Assembly (NCBI GenBank): GCA_025399215.1
Contig: MU621414.1
Span: 1-18,783 of the forward strand
DNA: 18,783 nucleotides
DNA from: Globomyces pollinis-pini
Taxonomy: Eukaryota; Chytridiomycota; Chytridiomycetes; Rhizophydiales; Globomycetaceae
Direction: 5' to 3'
Of the stretch, positions 1-8,582 are shown one piece after another. The notes beneath the pieces are model-generated. The model saw only the letters and a list, made by a program, of their open reading frames with translations. It searched no databases and was not told the DNA's origin. The position numbers were made by a program, and so were the translations under genes. Position 1 is the first letter of the stretch, and the number at the start of each line of letters is the position of its first letter.

Positions 1-798
1 CCAAACCTGGTTTAATATCTCGATGGATGACATGTTTTTTGTGTAGATATTGTAAAGCCAAAGTCATTTGATATATATACTATTAATTTAACAAAATGAA
101 TTGGATTACCTTTGATGAAGTTTCATCATCAAATCGACCTTGTTTTTGCAAGTGTTTATACATCTCGCCTTTGGCTGCATATTCCAATATTAAATAACTA
201 TCTGATCAATGTCAAACAATCAATTACACTCGCTTTGCATCATAAAAATATCCATAAAGTCTCAAAATGTTGGGATGTCTAAAATAAGTTTAACCAAAAT
301 ACATATTTACCTTTCACAATAAGCATAGACCTCCATAATTACCTTAAATGTGACTGGATCTATAAAGATTAATATTTAATAATCATACTTCAATTTCTCG
401 TCTTAATTGTTTCTCAACTCGATTTTCGTGCAATTCTGTCTTGAACAATACTTTCAAGGCAACCACATAACCACTATTCTTTTCTCTATATGTATAGGTT
501 AATGATTGTATTTATACCTTGCCAAATAGACTCGTCCGAATTTTCCTCTACCCAAAGCCCGACCCACATCGAAATCTTCCAAACACCATTTCTGTTTTGG
601 TTGTTGTGTCGTTTGACTTCCATTTGAATTCTCTTTATTTTCTCCATTAGTATTGTTTTCTTTATCTTTTTGTATACTAGTTGGAATTGCAAATCCATCT
701 TTATCCAATTGATTCTTTGATTTTAGATTCAAATTAGAATTCTTTGAATCATCGTTTTTAATATTCAATCTTGACACTTGATTCGTCAGTTTATCCAT
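1..798 (-). CDS. Aurora-family serine/threonine kinase, N-terminal part (partial at left edge)
   Basis: Mitotic kinase of the Aurora/Ipl1 family. The low-complexity N-terminal tail (about 70 residues, rich in N, K and S) leads into [18 protein letters not shown], the hallmark Aurora entry and glycine loop. The catalytic lysine follows in VALKVLFK, then [30 protein letters not shown], and HRDIKP of the catalytic loop. Exons read on the minus strand: 798-518, 485-389, 359-343, 278-228, 197-110 and 79-7. Introns are 32, 29, 64, 30 and 30 nt, all GT-AG, and each junction restores the kinase frame. The last exon ends in CCA-G just before GTTTGG, so a sixth intron probably starts at position 6 and the missing E of HRDIKPEN lies beyond the edge. 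Two in-frame TAA stops directly precede the ATG and fix the start. The activation loop and C-lobe are outside the window. Aurora rather than PLK or AGC is favoured by these motifs. Confidence 0.93.
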
Positions 799-1134
799 TT
801 ATTATCCTTTGATCTTGTATGGTTTTTTTTTCGATTGTCCAGTCAAGTGAAAGTAGAGCAAAAACGAAAATTTTGATCTTCATAGATTCCTCTGAACTCA
901 ACAATGTTACTTTGAACATACCTGTTGGTTTTCAAATCAAAAATGCCTAGAAAGTTGATATGGAACAAGTTGGTGTTGGTATCAAAGGATTTACGGTTCA
1001 TACTTACATATTGAACTTGAACTGGACCTTCATCAGTTCGATAAGTATTTCTATATGAGTCATAGTTCGATACAGTATTCAAAAACAAAATCAAAGTAGT
1101 GATTTATAGTTACAAATTTTTATTTCAAACTCTA
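799..1134. other. Gap between MoaD stop and Aurora start; uncertain short open frame
   Basis: On the minus strand this 336-nt stretch holds the MoaD polyadenylation signal (AATAAA at 1119-1124) and the 5' region of the Aurora gene. A frame without stops runs from 1094 to 843, but it lacks an upstream ATG; its apparent start is a TTG. Removing a GTAAGT-to-CAACAG intron (donor near 1008, acceptor near 920) gives a 45-codon frame beginning at an ATG near 1063, with no family I recognise. I treat the stretch as leader or promoter with a possible small gene or uORF. Confidence 0.4.
1119..1124 (-). terminator. Polyadenylation signal AATAAA for the MoaD-like gene
   Basis: Perfect AATAAA hexamer on the minus strand, 11 nt after the stop codon of the MoaD-like frame. 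Confidence 0.5.
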
Positions 1135-1386
1135 TCAACCACCACTAACTGGAGGTATAATGGCAATCTCATCTTGGTCATTGATTATTCGCCTGAAATC
1201 ATCAACATATTCAAGGTTGATTGCCCATCCACAAGTTTCCAAAACCTTGGATTGCTTTAGTTCTTGGAATCGCTCTTGAATTTCATTTCTAATATCGTTC
1301 AAATCCATATTAATGGTGTGTTCAATCAGAAGGGTATCACATTTAGTGTAGTCTTTCGCCTTTGCAAAAAACAATATCTTGATCAT
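1135..1386 (-). CDS. MOCS2A: Molybdopterin synthase sulfur carrier subunit (MoaD/MOCS2A type)
   Basis: Small ubiquitin-like protein of 83 residues in a single exon. In molybdenum cofactor synthesis the C-terminal glycine is thiocarboxylated by an MOCS3-type sulfurtransferase, and the sulfur is passed to precursor Z within the MoaD-MoaE synthase. The sequence shows the beta-grasp start MIKILFFAKAKD, the family phrase WAINLEYVDD, NDQDEIAIIPP, and the required free C-terminal Gly-Gly at residues 82-83 directly before the TGA. Length fits the family (about 80-90 residues). The large subunit (MoaE/MOCS2B) is not in this window, and no bicistronic overlap like the animal MOCS2 transcript is visible. 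The gene sits 80 nt downstream of the enolase stop on the same strand, with its own AATAAA. The alternative Urm1 is less likely because of the length and the IPPVSGG ending. Confidence 0.92.
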   Translation of the reverse strand: MIKILFFAKAKDYTKCDTLLIEHTINMDLNDIRNEIQERFQELKQSKVLETCGWAINLEYVDDFRRIINDQDEIAIIPPVSGG

Positions 1387-1453
1387 CTCTAAAGTAAAAA
1401 AAAATACAAATCATCTCCATGTATGTAAACTAAATTCAAAGACGTAAATCGTT

Positions 1454-1459
1454 TTTATT
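1454..1459 (-). terminator. Polyadenylation signal AATAAA for enolase
   Basis: AATAAA on the minus strand, 8 nt after the enolase stop codon at 1467-1469. Confidence 0.5.
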
Positions 1460-1466
1460 AATAAAG

Positions 1467-2855
<1,389 letters not shown>

Positions 2856-2895
2856 TTTGAATAAGTGAAAATAAATTGATGAATGAAATGGTTAA

Positions 2896-2911
2896 AAGCC
2901 AGGAGTGGCTT
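2896..2911. repeat. Hairpin with 6-bp arms and a 4-nt loop upstream of enolase
   Basis: AAGCCA and TGGCTT arms flank a GGAG loop (CTCC on the minus strand). It lies 41-56 nt upstream of the enolase ATG, so it may be in the 5' leader or core promoter. Function unknown. Confidence 0.35.
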
Positions 2912-3531
2912 GTAGTCATTAAATCAAAAGAATTCAATCAGTGTGACAATCAGCAATCATTTAGAGTATGAATGCGAATGGTTACTGTTGATGTTGAACT
3001 GGTGGGGATGGGAACTATTGTTGAATTCATTTTGATTTTTTGTGTTATTGCAGTATCACGTTCTTAGCTATCATATGAACACTTCAACTGTCTCATTCAA
3101 AACAATTAAATTTCCACTATACCTGTAAATTATAATCGTAAACAGCTGGAAATAATGAATAAATTTCATCAAATTACCAGTTTCGTTCATCCTACTCACA
3201 AATCAACCATTGTATCAATTATTATATCAAATGCAAAATACATAATAAGTGTTGCTTGTTCCCCTCTTAAGATGTCAATGCACAATATCATCATGACCTC
3301 ACGTTTAATTGGTTTTCATTTACCAAATGCAGTCAATCTCATCACCCCTTTGACGGCACAACTTATTTGCTTTGAAGAGGCGATAGTTGGATACATTAAA
3401 GTCTGGATAGTTGACGCTTACTATCATAATGAATACTAAGTATGGGTTGAAGTATCAGTTATAGTTTTAAAGTCCATCTCCTTCAAAACTTTAATTAATC
3501 CTAATATAAAAACTAAACCAAACTGGTTCAC

Positions 3532-3547
3532 GTACTAAATTTAGTAC
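3532..3547. promoter_or_regulatory. 16-bp perfect palindrome upstream of the SDR gene
   Basis: GTACTAAATTTAGTAC reads the same on both strands, 110-125 nt upstream of the SDR start codon. It could be a dimeric transcription factor site. No factor can be named from sequence alone. Confidence 0.35.
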
Positions 3548-3580
3548 CAGTAGTGAATCTAGAATAAATCCAATCTGAAA

Positions 3581-3595
3581 GATCATCAGATGATC
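3581..3595. promoter_or_regulatory. 15-bp dyad (7-bp arms, 1-nt centre) upstream of the SDR gene
   Basis: GATCATC and GATGATC arms surround a single A, 62-76 nt before the SDR ATG. With the neighbouring 16-bp palindrome it makes a two-dyad promoter region. Candidate operator-like site for a dimeric activator or repressor; inference only. Confidence 0.35.
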
Positions 3596-3656
3596 CACGT
3601 CGGCCTCAATTCCACCAATAAAACTTCAAATTTGAACACTTTGCTATTTTAACTGA

Positions 3657-4964
3657 ATGTCGCTTCCTGATTTAACTGCTGCAACAATATTCTCTGTGAA
3701 AGGAAAGGTAGCCTTAGTAACAGGAGGTGGAACCGGAATTGGAAAGAGTAATGAACAACTATACACCAGTTTTACTTACAACTTATCAATCCCATTCTCT
3801 TATCTATTTGGGATTAATCAATAACATATTGATATTCTCCCATGAATCTGAGATTAGTGAATGGAACTAAATCTGACACATTATTCATATTCCTTAAATT
3901 GTCATGGAGGTACTAACATATTTTATAGTGATAACCACAACTCTGGTACAAAACGGTGCTAAAGGTATATTCATCTTCCATTGACTCGTTGTAGTCTATA
4001 TTGCCTCAAGAAAATTGAAAGTCGTTCAAGATACTGCAAATGAACTGAATAGTCAAGGATATCCTGGAAGTTGTATTGCTTTGCAAGCTGATCTTGGCAG
4101 TAAAGATCAAGTAAAACGCTAGTACCAAATTAATCTTAGGCCATTGCGTTAGCCAATCAAATTGCCAAACTCGAACCTAAACTGGTAATCTTATTCATTT
4201 ATTTATTCGCACTTCATATCTTTCATTCATTGTGTGATTATTACGCATCGTCCAAATTTTTATCATATTTCAGTACTGATTATCTTAGCACTTATTGATT
4301 AATAATGCTGGTATGTCATGGGGCAACGTGATTACTGAATTTGATGAAAAGAACGGATGGGATCGACTATTTGCTCTCAATGTTAAGACCATTTTTTACC
4401 TTACAGTTGCGTAATGTCTCTCTAATAACCAAATAGTTTGACACCGCTATTGGAAGCTGCTGCAAATTCTAACATCGACCCTGCTAGAGTTATCAACATC
4501 AGGTAACTCAACAATTTGCAAAGTAATTCTTTTAGTTCTGTAGCAGGAACTATTTCAATGGCCGAAACCCCATTGGCTCAACCCAACAGTGGAACATGGC
4601 CATGTAGGCTAATATTGTCAACTCACATTAGATAACGCTTCAAAAGCTGCAGTGAACCATCTCACTAGAACACTCGCTACTACTCTCTCTAGGTATTGCA
4701 ATCAAATCACTAATTCTCAGTCGTTACATCACCTGTAATGCTATTGCGCCAGGATTTTTCCCATCAAGAATGACTGATTTTGGTATCAAGAACAACTTGG
4801 ATATTTTGGAAAGTGTACAACCGTTAGGTCGAATTGGAATTCCACAAGATATTGGTGGATTAACTTTATTCCTTTGTTCCAAAGCTAGTGCCCATGTTAC
4901 TGGAGTTATTATTGCGGTTGATGGTGGAAATTCATTGTTGTTATCATCCAATGCTCGCTTATAA
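3657..4964 (+). CDS. Short-chain dehydrogenase/reductase, RhlG-like, possible peroxisomal targeting
   Basis: NAD(P)H-dependent oxidoreductase of the classical SDR family. Nine exons: 3657-3747, 3929-3964, 3995-4110, 4140-4184, 4289-4410, 4437-4502, 4536-4603, 4632-4692 and 4721-4964. Introns are 181, 30, 29, 104, 26, 33, 28 and 28 nt. Spliced length is 849 nt, 282 residues. The first intron has a perfect TACTAAC branch point at 3911-3917. Visible motifs are the cofactor loop TGGGTGIGK, LINNAG, the catalytic serine in INISSVAG, the YNASK active site (Tyr about 182, Lys about 186) and APGFFPSRM. The spacing between Ser and Tyr is about 10 residues longer than in short SDRs, as in fungal proteins annotated as rhamnolipid-type 3-oxoacyl reductases. 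The protein ends in -ARL, which fits the PTS1 peroxisomal consensus, so a role in fatty acyl metabolism is possible. Substrate is unknown. The start follows several upstream stops. Confidence 0.9.
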
Positions 4965-5273
4965 AAAATCTTGATTTTCTATTCGTTTTCTTCATTAATC
5001 AGTAATACTTGACTAAGTCTGTGTAAGTGGTACGTCCAAGTTTCAAAGTGTCTGAGTGATCTCGATTCCCAGTAGTTTTTTGATAACCAGCTCAATCATA
5101 GGGCAAATGGTTAGTATAAGTATATGGGAATTCGGTGTACACGTATCATTAACTATTCACTGGTAGTATTTGGTCCATTATTTTTGGTGGGGGAGAAACT
5201 CCGAGGACCCGCACTATCTGTACTAAGTTGTAGCCATAAAACAGATTATCCCACTTGAAATGTTATCTAAAAA
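4965..5273. other. Intergenic region upstream of the VTT gene
   Basis: 309 nt between two plus-strand genes. It contains a short G/C-rich island around 5185-5215 in otherwise AT-rich DNA, and an upstream ATG at 5260. No canonical AATAAA for the SDR gene and no RNA gene was seen. Confidence 0.5.
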
Positions 5274-5298
5274 ATGTTCAAGAAGCATCAAATGTTAA
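5260..5298 (+). promoter_or_regulatory. Upstream ORF overlapping the VTT start codon
   Basis: An ATG at 5260 opens a 12-codon frame ending in TAA at 5296-5298. It overlaps the VTT ATG at 5274 in a different frame. Ribosomes starting there would bypass the main start, so it could dampen translation if the transcript begins upstream of 5260; the transcription start is not known. Confidence 0.35.
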
Positions 5299-6234
5299 TA
5301 CTTGCATTGCTAGTTGTCTCCTGCACATATTTGGGATTTGAAAACTACAACACAATACTTGATTCCATCGATACAACCATTCAATACATTAACGACAATC
5401 AAATAATGGGATCAATTATATATGTGGTTTTGTTTGGAATCATGTCGTGTATGCTCATTCCTGTCACTTTACCTATCATTATTGCGGGTGTGATTTTCAA
5501 ACCTCTCTATTTATCGGTTTTATTGGTTCAATTGGGTTCGGTATTATATGAATTCATTTATAAAATTAGCATTTCGGAGTGCTATTATCCATATATTTGG
5601 GCAAGTATTTCTTAAAACCTTGGTTGAACGTTAAACTTCAAAATCCTAAATATAAATCTATTGATTTGGCATTGGCCGAAAAAGGTTGGCATCAATATTT
5701 TGATTAATGATAGGTTGGACGATCGTGATCTTACTAAGATTATCACCTATCATACCTTACGGATTATGCAACTATCTTTTGGCCGGTTCATCGATTCCAG
5801 TAAGTAAACTTTAGATCGGTTATTTATATTTAGCTGTGGACTCTAATGTTCGCGTCCATAATTGGTGGAATGCCATTAATATCAGTTTACTGTGCTTTTG
5901 GGTCACTATTAGGTAATGTTGTAATGAAACTTATCTGGTAGGTCCATATTCAATCAAAGATTCAATCCAATTACCACTGTACATTAAACTGCTGACGGGG
6001 TTACTATCAATCTGTTTTGTATTATATTCCACTGTTTATATTACCTTGATCACCAAAAAGGAATTGAGAAAATTCGACTATAGAAAACTGACAGATATGG
6101 AAAAGAGTGATACGATGAAATCAAATGATTACTTACCCCATGAGTTGCAGTTACTGTGCTTGATGAAAGTCTTCATAGGAGTTGCTTTGATAGTGGGAAT
6201 TTCATCCATCTATCTATTCGCGTCGCCTTTCTGA
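5274..6234 (+). CDS. VTT-domain (SNARE-associated/DedA/TVP38-TMEM64-like) membrane protein
   Basis: Polytopic membrane protein of the VTT/DedA superfamily, whose eukaryotic members (TMEM41B, VMP1, TVP38/TMEM64) act in ER and Golgi membranes as lipid scramblases or in trafficking. Five exons: 5274-5540, 5570-5684, 5714-5799, 5834-5912 and 5942-6234. Introns are 29, 29, 34 and 29 nt. Spliced length is 840 nt, 279 residues. An N-terminal membrane segment (about 8-22) is followed by the first VTT half with SCMLIPVTLPIIIAGVIF, and then the signature RLSPIIPYGLCNYLLAG (Arg about 136) and SIIGGMPLISVYCAFGSLLG. Further hydrophobic segments lie near residues 205-225 and at the extreme C-terminus. The frame is open across each splice. 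Assignment within the superfamily (TVP38/TMEM64 versus TMEM41) is not resolvable here. The next gene converges on its 3' end. Confidence 0.87.
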
Positions 6235-6272
6235 ACCATTAGAGATATTTGAATGGGGTTTTAATAGTGTTC

Positions 6273-6278
6273 AATAAA
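6273..6278 (+). terminator. Polyadenylation signal AATAAA for the VTT gene
   Basis: AATAAA 39 nt after the VTT stop codon on the same strand, in the 232-nt convergent gap before the NYN-LOTUS gene. Confidence 0.5.
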
Positions 6279-6408
6279 CATTGATTCTTATACTTCAATC
6301 CTTAGCGTCTAACATAAATAAAATGATATTGCTTCCAGCATTGCCTTAAACAGTATGATGCAGATTTGGAACCAGAAAAAATACTAAACAAATGTAAGCT
6401 ACATGTTG

Positions 6409-6414
6409 TTTATT
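6409..6414 (-). terminator. Polyadenylation signal AATAAA for the NYN-LOTUS-CBM48 gene
   Basis: AATAAA on the minus strand, 52 nt after the stop codon at 6467-6469. Confidence 0.45.
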
Positions 6415-6466
6415 ATTAATATAAGACGATTCCAACCGAAAGTAGCCACCAGTGGTTTTTCATTGG

Positions 6467-8520
6467 TCACAGGTCAAAACAATTATTGTCTCCAACAAGA
6501 GAAATTGGATCATGATTAACACACCAACCATCTACAATGAATTTATATTCTTGATATCCTTTGCCAAACGATTTGGTAGCTTCAAAATATTTTCCATTCC
6601 ATTCCAATGGTAATTCTTCCACCCAATCATCCCAAGATCCCTTTACCACCACAGTTTGGGCTGGGTGGAGCCATGAAAACACAAACTGTATCGATGAGTC
6701 CGGATTCTCCGATAACTGAGGTGGGGTCTCATCTTCGGTGATTGAGCTTGTAACGCTCGTTGATTCCTTACGATATGAAGCTTCCAGTACAACCTCCATA
6801 TCTCCACTTTCGTTAGCATCACCTATTGCGATGATGCCAAGCTCCTTTGCTTGCAAAAGAAAGTCTTCAAATACAGAAAATCCATGTCTACAATGAATTC
6901 CACGACACTGATCTTTTATCTGTTGACTATTCATTACCACTCCGTTTCTATTAAGGAATTGAATCAATTCCTGAAAGTCGGAGACTTGGTATTCCATGTG
7001 GTTGGATTTCAACTTCACTAAAATATTACCATTTGGATCCGATTTGTTCATCAGAAGCACAATACCTGCAGCTTCTGCGGCAAATATATAGAGTTTCAGA
7101 CTTTGAAATCCTGCAGCCAGATATTCCGATTTTATTTTGGAGCTAGAACCAATACTAGAGGTTGTAACAGGTTCTTTTCGGATATCATCTCTTGTTAAGT
7201 ACGCAATTAAATGACTATATGGATTACTTGTCACATTGGAATGTAGTAGAATGCTTGGGACAAACCGCCGGCATAACCGCACGACCATATTCCCATTTCC
7301 CAATATTTCCATCACTTTGATGACTCCGGAATGCTCAGCAGAATCCAAATATGCTTTCATACTTGGGTACCCATAATTCCGGAATATACCCCTTGTAATC
7401 GGGTGTATGCCTATTTCTCTAATGCTTAGCGTTTGTCTTGGAGCTTCATTCAGTACTTGAATAAGTAATTTGAAATCTTCTTTAACGCTTTGTGATTTAA
7501 CGGAGTTTAAAGTAACTACCATGTGATTCGACTGGTTTCTTGATAGTGCAACTACCCGTTTTTCAACTGCAGCATCAATATACTCTTTCATTGTCTTAAA
7601 ACCATGACGGGAATAAACACCCTGAGTGACTGGATATTCACCGATGATGGACAACAATGCACTAGTCTGTTGCGTTTCGACAAAATACTTTCGTAAATCG
7701 TCAAATTGTCTAATTGAGTCTTTCGAATTTTGTCTCGTTAAATCTCCTTTTAGGTTAGACAAAAAGATACGCACCGTATTTGTCTGAGACATTCCTTGTA
7801 GGCTTTTTGATGACTTCAACTACGGATTTTGCTTGATAGTCTTCATTTGATGTTCTATATGAAAGTTTTTTGTTGTCAATGTTTTGACGTTCAAAGGGTT
7901 CCAAATCCACGGACCCTGGAGATGTTTGTGATGCAGTTTGGCTTTCAGCCGAGTTTTTTATAAGAGGCATACTAGTTCCACACAATTCAAGCCAAGGAAT
8001 AGTTTCACTGACAGAATGTCGTAATACCTCTGAAATGACAGGAGAATGGATTAGCACCACATTATACTGGACTGACTCCAAGAAACTTAAAACCTTTGAA
8101 AAGTCTCGATCTCCAGTTACCAGAAAAATGTTGTGAGGTGGTCTGTTGAAATAAGAGTACTTCCACAGCTCCATTATAATAGCGATATCTGCAGCATTTG
8201 ACTTATTTGAAGCAACATAAATTGCACTGTTAATCTTGCCAACACCTTCTTGAATTTAATCACCATTTTATGCTAGTAGTAATCAAATTTACCACCACGG
8301 TCCAATATTGCAGCGATTTGGAAATAGTAAACTTTTCATTATTTATACAGTTAGTCTTTATATGGTAAATGGCTACTAGACGCGTCTTTAGATTTGTAAG
8401 CAAACTAAACTTTTGTATAGCGTTCAATAAAAGTACTGACTGATGCACTACATAGACTGGATCAAATGGCAAGCGATCATGCATAATTTGTAATTCATAA
8501 TTTGACGAATTCTTAATCAT
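6467..8520 (-). CDS. NYN nuclease-type domain + four LOTUS-like repeats + C-terminal AMPK-beta/CBM48 domain
   Basis: Likely RNA-directed protein with an unusual domain set. Secure minus-strand exons are 8331-8293, 8248-7775 and 7746-6467, joined by 44-nt and 28-nt introns; the junctions restore one frame. The NYN (MARF1/limkain-like, PIN-fold) part shows YYFQIAAILDRG, KINSAIYVASNKSNAADIAI and LVTGDRDFSKVLSFLESV, with the acidic residues expected of the nuclease site. Four repeats follow, recognisable from RHGFKTMKEYIDAA, NYGYPSMKAYLDSA, AAGFQSLKLYIFAA and RHGFSVFEDFLLQA; each fits a LOTUS/OST-HTH winged helix. The last 75 residues match an AMPK glycogen-binding domain: VVVKGSWDDW, YQEYKFIVDGW and DNNCF, with the sugar-contacting Trp, Lys, Trp and Asn kept. 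The N-terminal exon (8520 to about 8383, or ending near 8405) is uncertain: the splice into 8331 needs a weak donor, and the expected first NYN strand (WDxEN) is not clear. Confidence 0.78.
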
Positions 8521-8582
8521 TCCCGGTCCGACTGATTTTTTCCACTGACCTATTTATAGCTTACAATCCACTTCTATCAAAC
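8521..8582. promoter_or_regulatory. 62-bp divergent promoter with one TATA-like element
   Basis: The start codons of the NYN-LOTUS gene (minus) and the Rieske gene (plus) are only 62 bp apart. A single TATTTATA at 8551-8558 reads TATAAATA on the minus strand, a good TATA match pointing toward the NYN gene. It lies about 31 nt from either ATG, so 5' leaders must be extremely short, or the true NYN start is further downstream (for example the in-frame ATG near 8484). Confidence 0.5.

Larger units (their letters stand above)
2856..3656. other. Intergenic region between enolase and the SDR gene (divergent promoters)
   Basis: About 800 nt separating two divergently transcribed genes. It contains a small hairpin just upstream of enolase (2896-2911), two short perfect dyads upstream of the SDR (3532-3547 and 3581-3595), and an unconvincing plus-strand frame of 94 codons at 3155-3439 without domain or motif. 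A minus-strand frame of about 37 codons followed by a GTAAATG donor lies near 3330-3430, but I could not extend it through a coherent second exon. I see no RNA gene here. Confidence 0.5.

Noticed and set aside
3155..3439. 94-codon plus-strand frame in the enolase-SDR gap
   Set aside because: No recognisable domain, signal peptide or splice partner; the composition looks like AT-rich intergenic DNA and competing frames on the other strand are equally plausible.
7747..8174. Two separate genes (a 139-codon NYN fragment and a 450-codon LOTUS-CBM protein)
   Set aside because: A 28-nt GT-AG intron with a TCTAAC branch-like sequence at 7747-7774 joins them in frame into one gene.
6467..8174. Pseudogene or frameshift in the NYN-LOTUS gene
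   Set aside because: All apparent frame changes coincide with plausible short introns, and the domains downstream keep their key residues.
8378..8387. AGACGCGTCT palindrome, plus ACGCGT cores at 15723-15728 and 18429-18434, as MBF-type cell-cycle elements
   Set aside because: Only a few scattered copies, one inside the NYN gene; the core is too short for a claim without enrichment data.
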